NCBI GenBank assembly: GCA_014904845.1 | Contig: MU119792.1 | Location: 722 to 19,047, forward strand | DNA: 18,326 nt | Direction of reading: 5' to 3' | Origin: Acephala macrosclerotiorum | Lineage: Eukaryota > Ascomycota > Leotiomycetes > Helotiales > Mollisiaceae | Shown here: positions 1 through 10,471 of the stretch, piece after piece | Layout of the letters: each line of letters begins with the position of its first letter | How positions within the stretch are numbered: the stretch's first letter is position 1 | Program-made: the position numbers and the translations under genes | Notes under the pieces: generated by a model | Told to the model about the DNA's origin: nothing | The model's input: the letters and a program-made list of their open reading frames with translations, nothing else | The model's database searches: none

Positions 1-90
1 CCATCTCTTCCATCTTCCATCTCTTCCATCTTCCATCTCTTCCATCTTCCATCTCTTCCATCTTCCATCTCTTCCATCTTCCATCTCTTC
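1..90. repeat. 16-bp tandem repeat (5 full units plus 10 bases)
   Basis: Perfect tandem repetition of the unit ccatctcttccatctt from the window edge to position 90, so the array may continue to the left. Each unit contains the hexamer ccatct twice. On the minus strand the unit reads aagatggaagagatgg, which has no stop in any of the three frames. Because 16 is not a multiple of 3, the array translates as a 16-residue super-repeat made of Lys/Met/Glu, Asp/Gly/Arg and Trp/Lys/Arg segments. It lies in frame with the minus-strand exon next to it, so it may be coding. Confidence 0.95.
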
Positions 91-297
91 CGCTTCGACG
101 ATGCGACGTGTTCTTTTCAATGAGAACCCCCAAAGCTCTTCTATAATCGAAGTCATCGAAATCACCACTTGCCCCACCCTCCCAAACACTCGTAAAATAC
201 GCCCTGTCTTTACCCTTGGGCGACTCCGCAACGAGTGATTGATGCCGAAAAGCTTCCTTCACCAGCGCCACAATGGGCCGCCACGACACCGCCTCCA
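1..297 (-). CDS. Partial exon of an unrecognised protein, running off the left edge
   Basis: On the minus strand one frame is open from 340 down to 1; a TGA at 343-341 closes it upstream. The translation is protein-like (for example SWRPIVALVKEAF, then AYFTSVWEGG, then FDDFDYRRALGVLIEKN) and then enters a basic/acidic low-complexity tract encoded by the 16-bp repeat. There is no Met before the repeat, so this is probably an internal exon. A pyrimidine-rich stretch ending in ctctag just before position 297 is a good 3' splice site; an alternative one would start the exon at 326. Upstream exons would have to lie in the AT block that begins about 130 bp away, so the gene may have lost its 5' part. 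I do not recognise the family. The plus-strand frame over 235-471 lies partly opposite this exon and looks less like a protein. Confidence 0.5.
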
Positions 298-604
298 CTA
301 GAGGGGTATTGGGGCGGGCAGGGTGACTTGGATGGTAGTATCATGAGGATGTACTATATCGAGCGTCCACTGAATTTTTGCCATAACCAGTTGTATTCTA
401 AGCAAGGGCATCTTAGGGTTTACAAAGATTTAATCATTGCAAGAAAAAATAAAATTGCTTTCAATTTTTAAAATTCAAAGCTTTTAACATTTTTTTTAAT
501 TTTTATTATAACGCTATAAGTTTTTAAAGTATTTAAACTTATTAATAAAATCGAAATTTAATTAAAATATATCGTAATAAAAATTAAAATAAAATAAGCT
601 TTGC

Positions 605-867
605 TTAATATAAAAAAGCAATAAAGTACAAAGCAAAAAAGTTCAACCGTAGATCAATTCGTTTTAGTTAGTGGATTAGATTTATTCGAAGTAATTCGTA
701 ATTCGTAAATCAATCAATTAATCAATCAAAGTAGAAATAGAAAAGATTATTAATCAGTCTATAGTAAACGAAAACTTTTTATGTACTAGAAAACACGTAA
801 TTAGTACTGCTCTCGAAATTAACTATTTACAAAAATTTTTAAAAAAAGAATATATAGTTTTATTATA
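605..867. repeat. Direct repeat, left copy (263 bp)
   Basis: Aligns end to end with 3003-3233. Shared blocks include atgtactagaaaacacgtaa and attcgtaattcgtaaatcaat. The left copy carries 32 extra bases (about 717-748) that the right copy lacks; otherwise the lengths match exactly. Differences are nearly all transitions, with the left copy keeping more C and G. With the right copy it encloses 2.1 kb, which suggests LTRs or two copies of one dispersed repeat. I see no clear TG...CA ends and no matching 5-bp target duplication, so the type of element is open. Confidence 0.75.
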
Positions 868-3002
868 TTAGTTTTTATATATTATATAATTCGATTTTAA
901 TTTAAAATATTATTTTACAATTTTCAACAAATATAAAAAAATATAAAAAAAAAAAAATTTTTTAATAATTTTTTTTTTATAATTTTCGAATTAAAATTTT
1001 TTTTTATAAATAAAATTTTTTAAATAATTTTAAATTAATTTTTAAAAATAAAATATATTATATAATAAAAAAACTATTATTAATTTTTAAAAGATTTTTA
1101 TTATATTTTTTTAAATAATTAATAATATATTTTACGAAAATTTAATCAATATTAAATTATATAAAATTTTATATGAATTTTTTTTTATATTATTATATTT
1201 TTTTTATTTATAATTAAAAAAAAATTTTCGTTTATATTTTGATAAAAAAATAAATTAATTTTAATTTTAATTTATAAAAATTATAAATTTATTTAATTTT
1301 TAAATCGTTAAATAATACGAAAAAAATTTTTTTTTTTTTAATTTTTTAATAAAATCGTTTATTTAAATTAAAAATTTTAATACGAATATTTATTAAATTT
1401 TTTAAATTTAAATAATATATAAAATCGAAAATTAAAATTCGATATAAATTTTTTTAATAATTACGTATATTTTTTATTAAATTTTTTTTATAAATAATTC
1501 GAATAAAATAAAAAATAATAAATTATTAATTATATTTAAAATTATTTTTATCGAATTTTCGAGTATTTTAAATTATTAATTTTATTATATTATTTTTTTT
1601 TTTTTATTTATATATAGTAATCGTTTTTTTATATATTTTATTATAATTATAAATAAATATTTTTATTAATTTATAATCGATTTTTTTAAAAATTCGTTTT
1701 TTAATATATATTAAATTTTTTTTTATAAATTCGCGTTTTTAATATTATTTATTTAATTTATTTCATTTAATTAATTTTTTAAATATTCGATCGAATAAAT
1801 TTATATACGTTTTTTTTATTAAAAAACTTTTTATAAATTAATCGATAATTTTATATAAAAGTTTTATATTTATTTAATAATATTTTTAATCGTATTTATA
1901 AAATTCTTTTTTTAAAACGTTATAAAACTTTTTTTTTAAATAATTTTCAATATTATATTTTAATATAAATCGAATTTACTTTTTATAAATCGAATTAATA
2001 TATTATAAAAATTGTATTTTTTTAATTTTTAAAATAATTTTATAATTTTCATATATATTATTATATTATTTTAAAAAAATTAAAATATTTTAAAAGTTTT
2101 AAAAAAAAATATTTTTAATTTTAATATAAATATATATTTCTCGAAATTTTATATTTTTAAAAAATTATTTTTATTATTCGTAAATTTTTTTTTAAAAAAA
2201 ATCGATAATATAATTAAAATAAAAAATTTTTTTATTAAAAAAAATAAATTTTAATACGAATAATTTATTAATTTTAATTTTTAAATTAAAAATTAATTTA
2301 ATAATTTAAAAATACGAATTTTCGAATTATTATTTTTAAATAAAATTTATTTTAAAAATTAGTTTTTATTTATATTATTTTTTTATAAAAAAAATTTTAT
2401 TTTAATTTTTATTTAAAATTTCGTTCGTTTATTCGTTTTAATAAAATATATTTTTTAAATAAATATTTTTTTAATTGATTTTTTTCGATTAAAATTTTTT
2501 ATTTTAATTTTTTTCGTATTATTTTTTAAAATTCGAAATTTATTTTAATTTTATTATTTTAATTTAAAAATAATTATAAACGATTTACGAATTACGATTT
2601 TTAAAAAAATTAAAATTAAAATATAAAATAATAAAATAAGTTTATTTTTTAACGTTATAATTTCTTTTTTTTTTCATATTAAAATTTTTTTTTTTATATT
2701 TTAATTTTTATTAAAAATAAAATTAATTATTATAAATAATTATTATAAATTTTTTTTTTTGTTTATATTCGTTTTAATATTAATTATTATAAATTAATAC
2801 TTTTTTATAATTTCGTAATTTCGTAATTAAATTATTTAATTTCGAATAATATAATTAAAATAAAAAAATTTTATTAATTAATTTTTAATTTTCGATTTTT
2901 AATAATTTAAAATTTTTTTTAATAATAATAAAATATATAAATCGTATATAAATAGTTTTTAGTAAAATCTATTAAAATAATTTAATTTTCAACGTCGTTT
3001 TA
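868..3002. other. AT-saturated interior between the direct repeats
   Basis: About 2.1 kb of almost pure A/T with scattered CpG. No reading frame, splice pattern or domain can be followed on either strand. If the flanking direct repeats are LTRs, this is the interior of a short, possibly non-autonomous element. At 2.1 kb it is too short for a full gag-pol, and the sequence is too mutated to tell. Confidence 0.5.
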
Positions 3003-3233
3003 TTAATATAAAAAAATAATAAAATATAAAATAATAAAATTTAATTATAAATTAATTCGTTTTAATTAATAAATTAAATTTATTCGAAATAATTCGTAAT
3101 TCGTAAATCAATTTATTAATTAATTTATAGTAAACGAAAACTTTTTATGTACTAGAAAACACGTAATTAATACTGTTCTCGAAATTAATTATTTATAAAG
3201 ATTTTTGAAAAAAAAATATATAATTTTATTATA
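3003..3233. repeat. Direct repeat, right copy (231 bp)
   Basis: Right partner of 605-867. It lacks the 32-bp segment of the left copy and is more heavily mutated in its first half: positions that are gc or ac in the left copy are at here. A few bases go the other way, with G kept here where the left copy has A (around 3200-3210), so both copies were hit independently. I found one clear transversion in the opening 60 bp. Confidence 0.75.
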
Positions 3234-4384
3234 ATAAATAAATTAAAACTCAATTAAATATTTTTAAATTTTAAATTTCAAACGATTTTATTAATTTATT
3301 ATTACGCAAATTAATAGAATATAATCGAAAATAGTAATCGTAAAATTTCTAAATACATTTTTACTTTAGATATTTAAATACTAAAATACCAAAAATCCAT
3401 TTTACGATTACATAATTTTTAAAAAAAATTTTAAAATTTTTTTTTTTGAAATTATATATTAAAAAAAATAATTTAAATTAAATAAATTGATCGTAACAAT
3501 TAAATATAAAATAGGAATCCTAAAAAGTATTCTCTTGATATAAATTGAAATTTTACTAAAATTGCGTTTTTATTTTAAATATTTATATATTTATCAATTT
3601 ATCGATATTATCGTTCGATAAAATCTAGAATTTTATTTCAATAATTATACCAATTTCAAATACTTATAAAACACTCAAATTAAAAACTTTTAATTTGAAA
3701 TTTAAAATAAAAATAAATTATTAAAATTGAAAACTTTGTAACTTTTTATAAAAACGTTCTCGCGAAATCTGCGAAACAAAATATGCGTCGAATACTAAAA
3801 GAAAAAACCCGTTTACTATTGACTCGTTTAACGAGTCGTCGAACGAGCTTTTTTTTTCAATACGAAAAAAATATTTTAATTTTTTCAAATTTTTTTATAA
3901 TTTTTTTCTCGTTTTTTAATAATTATATTTTTCGTAAATTTTAAATAAAAATTAATATTATTTTAAAAAACGTATTTTTCGTTTATTTATTAAAATTATT
4001 TTTAAAATATTTTTATATAATATAATTCGTATATTTTTTTTATTTATAATATTTAATTTTAAATATAATAAATATATCAATTATTATTTTATTTAAATTT
4101 TCGTTTTTTATATTAATTAATAAATTTTATATTTTTTTTTTAAATATTATTTCGAAAAATAAAAAATAAATAATTTTATAAATAATTTTATAAATAATTT
4201 AAATATTTTAATAAATATAAATATAAAAACGAATATAAAAATAAATAAACATTTTCAAAAAATAAATATTTTCAATAAACGTTTAATTAAACATTTATAA
4301 TAAACGTTTTTATAATACGTTTTTCGATAATATTATAAAAAACTCTCTATATTCACGTACTACGCACGTGACCTCTGTCTATAT
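3234..4384. other. AT-rich spacer with a less mutated island; no gene seen
   Basis: Sequence between the direct-repeat pair and the copia element. About 3500-3850 retains more C and G than its surroundings, and 3821-3837 is a perfect inverted repeat (gactcgtt, one base, aacgagtc). At 4354-4370 cacgt and acgtg form a short inverted pair in another island that directly precedes the copia target site. No reading frame can be followed. It may be older repeat debris into which the copia element inserted. Confidence 0.45.
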
Positions 4385-4389
4385 ATAAT
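4385..4389. repeat. Target-site duplication, left copy (ataat)
   Basis: The five bases directly before the 5' LTR. They match the five after the 3' LTR (atagt) except for one G/A transition, as expected of a 5-bp copia target duplication followed by RIP. Confidence 0.75.
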
Positions 4390-4618
4390 TGTCGGTTCAA
4401 TCATGTGATCATTTAAACGATCGATTAAATAATTTTAATTATAATCTCTATTGTTTTTAGTAATAATTATTTTAATATCTATTTTTTAATTTTACATTTA
4501 TTTTATTTAATTATATAAATAAAAAAATGTCTCTTCTAAGAAAAAGCAAACAAAATTGAATTATTAATATTAAATTAAAATTTTAATATTTTATAATTTG
4601 TTTTCAAACATTTTAATA
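4390..4618 (+). repeat. 5' LTR of copia element (229 bp)
   Basis: Begins TGTCGG and ends TTTTAATA, where the 3' LTR ends TTTTAACA, so the ancestral ends were TG...CA. It aligns without gaps to 10472-10700. By hand I count about 47 differences, all transitions. In all but three of them this copy has the T or A, so it is the more heavily mutated LTR. The core tcaatcatgtgatc and the stretch ttctaagaaaaagcaaa are nearly unchanged. The primer-binding site should follow at once but is not readable after mutation. Confidence 0.92.
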
Positions 4619-4649
4619 TTAATTAATAATTAAATTTATTCGATTATAA

Positions 4650-6600
4650 AATAATAAAATTATTTACGAAAAAATAACAATTGAATAAAATCGATCGAAT
4701 AAAAAAACTCAAATTATACGCAATTTATTGATTCAATTAAACGTAAAAAAAAATAGTTTTTATTTGTACTAAAAAAAACTATCAAATTTTCAAAAAATAT
4801 TACGATTTCACGTTCGTTTTATTTTCTTCGACTTAAAATTGATTGATTTTTTATTTTACATTTTATCGCGTATTAATAACGAGTATTTTATTATAATTTA
4901 TTAAATAATACTAAAAACAATTTTCACGAATTTAATACGAAAACTCGTCGAATTAATATATTTATTAAATACAATATAACTCAATAAAATATTCTTTGAA
5001 AATACGATTATATTTTTTTAAAATACGATTTTAATTAAAAAAAAATTCTTTTATTACTTTTTTTATTTTTCGATTCAATATAATATATATTAGAATAAAT
5101 ATAAAATTTTAAAATAAAAAATAATCGAAACTATAAATTATAAATAGAATATAAAAAAATATTTTTAAAATAAACAAAAAAAATATTTAAAAAGAAAATA
5201 AACGAAAATACAAAAAAAAAATTACGTAAAATTTTACAAATAAATAAAATATAAATATTAAAAAAACGATTTATTAAAGTTTTAAAAATATTAATAAACA
5301 TCGCAAATAAAAAAAAACAATCAAAATAATCATATAAAAAAATTGTAAAAAAAAATTTAATAAAAAATTTCAATTCATAAAAAAATACAATTGATTCAAA
5401 AATAAAACAAATTTGAAAATTAGCGTTTTTTACTATTTTTATCAAAAAGATTAAAAAAATAATATTAGTACTTTCGAATTTTTTTTTTAATTATTAAGAT
5501 TTACTATAAAATTTTCTATAAAACAAACAATATTATTTGAATATACGATACTCTAAAAACAATTCTAAAAACGCAATAAAATATTATTATTAAATTTGTT
5601 GTTAAAAAACGAAAATTTGAAATAAAATTTATTATTTTTATTATTATTAAAAATTCAAAAACTACTAAAAAATTTTAATCGATCAATATATAATTTCAAT
5701 CGCGAAAATCAAATAATATTTAATTTCAATAAAAAATTAATTATTTTTATAAAAATTTATAATAATAAACTCAAATACTACAAAAAAAAAATTTATTAAA
5801 TATATTTATACGAATATTCGAAAACTTATATTCGAAAATAAACGTTAAATCTAAAAATTATTATAACGTATTTTCGATTATATTTACCGACGAGATTAAC
5901 GAATTCTATTATTAGAAACTTACTAAGAAAAATCTACTTTTTAATAAAATAATTGAAATTGTAAAATCGAATTTTAAAATCGAAAAACGTTAAAACAAAA
6001 TACTCAATTAATAAAATACGATTATATTCGCATTAATTCAAACGTAAAATTTAAATAAAACGATTTTTAAATACTTTGAAATATTGCGTTAAAAATTAAT
6101 CTAAAAACAATTTGATTTATATTCGAATATACGAATAAAAACTATTATACGAAACAAATTTTATTACGTTTGTTAAAACGTATTAAAATATTATCAAATA
6201 CTTTTTCGACTTTTATCGAATTTTCAAACAATATATAAAAACGTTCACAATACGATTTCATTTTAAACAAAAATAAAAACTGTTTTTAAAATTTTTATAA
6301 TCGAAAAAAAAAAAATCTATCGAAATATAATCGAATTATATTTCGTAAACTACAAATATTACAATAAAAACACTCGATATAATAATCGAATTAATTACAA
6401 AAAATTAATAATATATTAAAATAAAAAAAAATATTTTGTTTATAAAAACTCGAATTATTAAAATATTCGCCATACGCTAGAAAAAAGAAAAAAAACATAC
6501 GACGATTTTAAAAAATCGAGATCGTTTAATAAAAATAAAATAATTTAATTCGTAATTGAATTCAAAAAATTAGATTTCGATATTGTTAAAAAATACGAAC
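4650..6600 (+). pseudogene. Gag region with a mutated zinc knuckle
   Basis: The N-terminal part of the polyprotein is charged, low in recognisable motifs and dotted with stops that fit lost Trp and Gln codons. Around 6,429-6,480 the frame reads KYFVYKNSNY, stop, NIRHT, followed by a KRKKTYDDFKKSRSF segment. In related ascomycete copia Gag proteins this place holds a CCHC-type knuckle (Cys-x2-Cys-x4-Cys/His...) followed by a similar basic segment. Here the expected Cys codons have become Tyr (TGT/TGC to TAT/TAC), a G-to-A effect. The Gag assignment rests on its position upstream of protease and on this knuckle; the first 1.5 kb is inferred. Confidence 0.65.
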
Positions 6601-6819
6601 AATTCGTCGTTGAATTTGTTAAAGAAAGAAATTTACACGAAAACGATATTATATAATTAATTAATTATTTTATAATATTTTATAATACGATTAATAAATT
6701 TAAAATTATTGAATTATTCGATTATTAATCAATTTATTATACGATATCGAGTATCGTAATATAATCGAGATTATTTTTAATATTTATTAATATAAAAACG
6801 TATTTAACGAGTCGTTATA

Positions 6820-7130
6820 TATTAAACGTTTTTATGAGTATTATAATCGATATTAGTATCGTTCAACGATCGATTACCAACGAAAATTAATATTTGATTT
6901 TTTAACGAATTCAAAACGTCAAATTAAACAAATTTAAAATTGAAAAAATAGTAATCAAATTTAAAATCGATAAAATTTTATCTCTTGAAATTATTGATAT
7001 TAATATATCAATTAAACGTATTACGTTTTACGTAATTCTAATAAACGTACTTTTTTTATTGTATTTTCAAAATATAAATAAACTACGAATTAAATTCAAT
7101 AATTTTAATAATGTATTTATTTGAAATAAA
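6820..7130 (+). pseudogene. Retropepsin-like aspartic protease remnant
   Basis: In the polyprotein frame 6840-6872 reads IIIDISIVQRS, which corresponds to the hydrophobic-Asp-Thr/Ser-Gly-Ala active-site motif of copia proteases. The catalytic Asp codon (6849-6851) is intact, while Thr became Ile and Gly became Ser through C-to-T and G-to-A. Downstream, ITFYVILINVLFLL and the Asn-rich FNNFNNVFI match the second half of the domain and the step into the pre-integrase region. In the living element it would have cut Gag-Pol inside the particle. Confidence 0.7.
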
Positions 7131-7265
7131 CGACGTACGTTTATTATTAGAGCGTTTAAACATCTTTAAATATTATTTGATTTATTTGAAAATTTAATTT
7201 ATAACAATTGTAAAATTTTTATAATAAAAATTAATTTTATTATTTGTTATTTAATTAAAATAAAA

Positions 7266-8250
7266 TTCAAACGATTATATAAACATTTTGAATATTTATC
7301 AATCGTCAAATTCGTGCGAATATTAAAACATAAAAAAATATTTTACGAATTTCAAAAAAATTAAAAAAATAACGAAATTTTATTAATAATATCAAATTAA
7401 TAATAAATCTCTTAATCGTTTCAAGTTTATATTGCGTAACGATTATAATTTTAATTATTTTGTTTATTTAAACGTATTATAAATCGATAAGAAATTAGTA
7501 TTTTAAATCGTAAACGAGATTATAATATTTCAAATCGTGAGATTCTTTATAAATATATTGATAAAAAAAATATAAAACGTTTTTTAAACGTATTAAATCG
7601 ATATTTACTTTAAATTATTAGTATTTACTATTTATAATTTTGAAACGAATTTCAATTTTAAAGAATTTCGTAATAATATTAAAAATATAAATATTGATTT
7701 AAAAATTATACTAATAAAAATTTACAATTTAATTAGTTTAATAAAGAAATATTACGTTCTATTGAAACGTACGTATAATATATTATTTTAAAAATTCTTC
7801 GATTTACAAAAAAAAAACGATTTCAAATAGTGATTAAAACAATTAATAATACGATGAAATTGAACGATATTATTTTTACATTTTTTGTTTTTAACGTTTA
7901 TTTTCGAATGTTATAATAAAACGCGCTTGTAATATCAATTGTTATCAAAATTAAAGCGATAAAAAGTGTAATAATTGTAGTTCGAGAATATTATATTATT
8001 CGTCAAATTAATAATATTTTACGAATAAAAAATAATCTACGAAATTATTATTTAATCGATTTATTTTTAAATTCAAATATATTTATTTAAAAAAAAAACA
8101 AAAAATAAAAAAAATCGTATATATTTTTAATAATAAATAAAAAAATATATTAATTACAATTACTAAATAAATTTAAAAGTTTTTATAGTATTATAATAAA
8201 ATCATTTTATTAAAATTTTGAGTAATTTGAAAAATAATCAAAAAATCTTT
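7266..8250 (+). pseudogene. Integrase remnant; catalytic triad lost
   Basis: The N-terminal zinc-binding part is seen as RLYKHFEYLSIVKFVRIL (7272-7325); one His is kept (7284-7286) and another appears as Tyr. The frame then shifts by one base. RFKF at about 7,414 leads into the core: VYLNVL (first Asp as Asn, 7471-7473), IYNFETNF (second Asp as Asn, 7636-7638) and ILIKIYNLIS (Glu as Lys, 7717-7719). All three active-site codons therefore show G-to-A. The frame returns by 7833 with INNTMKLNDI, and the C-terminal part ALVISIVIKIKAIK...REYY (7923 on) matches the ascomycete copia pattern. The triad assignment relies on family knowledge recalled from memory. Confidence 0.8.
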
Positions 8251-8549
8251 TATTAAAAGAAAATTTGTTAAAAAATTTAAATTTAAAATCAAATTTTTTT
8301 AAAAAAAATTTGAAAACAAAAAAAAATATATTTAATTTATTTCGTTCGATTGAAAAATTTTTATATATTTCGAAAAAAAACTTATATTTATTTCGAATTG
8401 TAATAAAAATTTCTTTTTACGTTTTCAATTTCGATGAATATATTTATATAATAATTTGTATAAATATAAAAACTTTCGAAATTTATTTGATCGAAAAAAA
8501 AACTAAAAATAAATAATTGTTTATAGATTTTCACGCAAAAGAAATTATT

Positions 8550-9330
8550 ATTATTTTAAGCGATTTGTTTGTAATTTTTTATAGAAAAAAAATTGATAAA
8601 TTAATCGTGAAAAGAATTTTTAAATTGATTTTTAATAATTCGAAAAAAATTAATAATTAACGAATCTTCGACTCAAAATTAATAAACGAGATCAAAAGTA
8701 TAAAAACGGTAATTTTATACGAGAAATCTTATTTTGTAATTTAAATATTTAATAATAAAAATAAAAAAACAATATTGATTCAATTTTCGATTATTTAATG
8801 CGTTAATCAACGAATTATCGTTATTTTAATTTTATTTTTTAAATTTAAAAAAATTAGTTTTTATTTGAAAAACATTATTTAAATATATATATAATTAATA
8901 ATTTTATTAGTATATATTATTTTCGTTAAATCTTCGAAAAAAATAACAAATAAACTTTTATTAAACGTCGTTTTTAAAATGGTTAAACTTTTTTATAAAA
9001 TTTCGAAAGTGAAAATATATTGGTATAAAACGTATAATATTTATTATAAAAACAAATTTTCGATAAAATTTTCAATTTTCGATTTTCGTTTATTTATTAT
9101 AAAAAATAATTATATTTTATTCGAAATAATCAATATACAAATCGACGATACATTTATTTTAAAAGATTAAACTTTTGTAAAATTAGAGAACTTTGAATTA
9201 CAAAAGATTAAACTATTAATTAAATTTATAAAAATTTTTACGTTGAATACTTTTTTACTATTTAACGAATACAAATTAATAATAAATAAAATCGAAAATA
9301 AAATTGTATTTTCGTAAAAAAAACAAAACA
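8550..9330 (+). pseudogene. Reverse transcriptase remnant
   Basis: In frame: IDKLIVKRIFKLI, then RIFDSKLINEIK and LYEKSYFVI, equivalent to the copia RT start (Arg-hydrophobic-Phe...Leu-Val-x-Glu-x-Lys...Tyr-Lys-Ser-Arg-Leu-Val). Near 9,000 KVKIYWYKTYN matches the Tyr-Trp region. At 9135-9155 the frame reads IQIDDTF, the copia version of the YxDD box, with both catalytic Asp codons (9144-9149) intact. Downstream codons around 9,170-9,300 (FVKLENFELQKIKLLIKFIKIF) fit the thumb. Stops interrupt the domain several times. It would have copied the genomic RNA into DNA. Confidence 0.85.
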
Positions 9331-9489
9331 AGCGTTTAAATTTAATTGATTCGAAATCAGATTTCTATAAATAGACGTACTTCGAGTAATATACTCGAGA
9401 AATATACATCAGTTCTATTTACTAATCGAAAATTGCGTACGATATATCGACGGTAATTCAATATTAATATCTCGAAAAAAAACAAATTA

Positions 9490-10115
9490 TAGCGTTAAAT
9501 AAGCGATTACAATAGCAAATAAACAATTTCGATTATAAACTTCGATTTTTTTATTTGGATTTATATTCAATAAAACTTTTCGTCTTTGTAAACGGTTTTT
9601 TTACTATAAATAAAAATTTCAATTCGTAGATCGAATATATCGTCGTTTTTAACAATGAGATTTATAGCGATAAACAATTCGATTTACGAAACAATTTACT
9701 CTATTAGAATTCAACGAAATACGAAAAAATTACTCGTACTATTTTAATTTTTGAACTATACGCAATAATAATAAAAATCGACATAAAAATCTCGATTTTT
9801 ACTACTTTTAATCTTATTATAAAACGATTCAAATTGAATTCAATTCTTGTAATCATTTACATTGATTCTTTTTCTCTTTATAAATATATAATTAAACTCG
9901 ACACTATCAAAAAAAAGCGTTTTATAATCGATATTATAATTATCAAACAATCGTATAAACGTAAAAAACTCTCGAAAATTCAATAAATTATTGAAAACAA
10001 TAATTTAATTAATACTATAATCAAATCCAATACCAATAAAACATTTAAATCACTCGTTAATACTAATCGCTTTAATATCAAAATACAAAAATAAATACAA
10101 CGTTTCGAAGTCTAG
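9490..10115 (+). pseudogene. RNase H remnant and polyprotein C terminus
   Basis: Frame KLRFFYLDLYSIKLFVFVNG at 9534-9593 corresponds to the copia RNase H strand that carries the first catalytic Asp, here Asn (AAC at 9591-9593, a G-to-A change). IEYIVVFNNE follows. From 9894 the frame reads KLDTIKKKRFIIDI, then a tract ending with IKSNTNKTFKSLVNT, close to the conserved end of ascomycete copia polyproteins (a Lys-Arg-hydrophobic-Asp-Ile box, then an Asn-Pro-Asn-Lys-Ala-Leu-like tail). The stop is TAG at 10113-10115. Confidence 0.72.
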
Positions 10116-10471
10116 AAATCAATCAACGAAAACGAGAATAACGAAAAAAACGATTATTAAAAAAAACAATACTAGAAAAAAAGACGTATAATTGTTATTT
10201 TAGTGTTTTTAGTATTTTTCGATATTTTCGATGTTTTCGAGAGTAAAACTTTCGATTGACTCAAAGATTATAAACATCGAGTTTGAGAGAATTCTTTTAA
10301 ATCTAGTCTGATCAATCAAACATTACAACACGTAACAACGACTAGTTCACGATCAGATTTTCTTCTAGTATTTGATAGCGAGACAGCGCGTTGACAACCG
10401 CAGTAGTACTCTTCTCTGTATTTGGTTTACGAGTTAAAAAAAGCGTCTTTTCCCAAAAAGAGAATTGCTAA
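10116..10471 (+). other. 3' untranslated part of the copia element, weakly mutated
   Basis: Non-coding stretch between the polyprotein stop and the 3' LTR. From about 10,250 it holds many C and G outside CpG (for example gacagcgcgttgacaaccgc near 10,383), unlike the rest of the element. The purine run at 10455-10464 is the best polypurine-tract candidate for plus-strand priming; the seven bases between it and the LTR are atypical. Confidence 0.5.

Larger units (their letters stand above)
4620..10115 (+). pseudogene. Copia Gag-Pol polyprotein, degraded
   Basis: The ancestral frame uses codons starting at positions divisible by 3. I can follow it from about 4650 to a stop at 10113-10115, roughly 1,800 codons, the usual size for a single-ORF copia polyprotein. 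Dozens of stops interrupt it, most explained by TGG to TAG/TAA/TGA or CAA/CAG to TAA/TAG. The frame moves by one base only between about 7,330 and 7,400 and moves back between about 7,790 and 7,830; both intervals contain long A runs. Outside that stretch I see no net indel, so the gene was killed almost only by substitution. The true Met start is not recoverable. Confidence 0.88.

Noticed and set aside
235..471. 78-codon plus-strand open frame
   Set aside because: It lies partly opposite the better-supported minus-strand exon, and its second half enters the AT block; no domain.
5131..5445. 104-codon minus-strand open frame rich in Phe, Ile and Leu, membrane-like
   Set aside because: It is antisense to the copia gag frame; the hydrophobic composition is what AT-saturated DNA gives on translation.
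8265..9170. Open frames 8265-8516 and 8979-9170 as separate small genes
   Set aside because: Both are stop-free stretches of the single degraded copia polyprotein frame.
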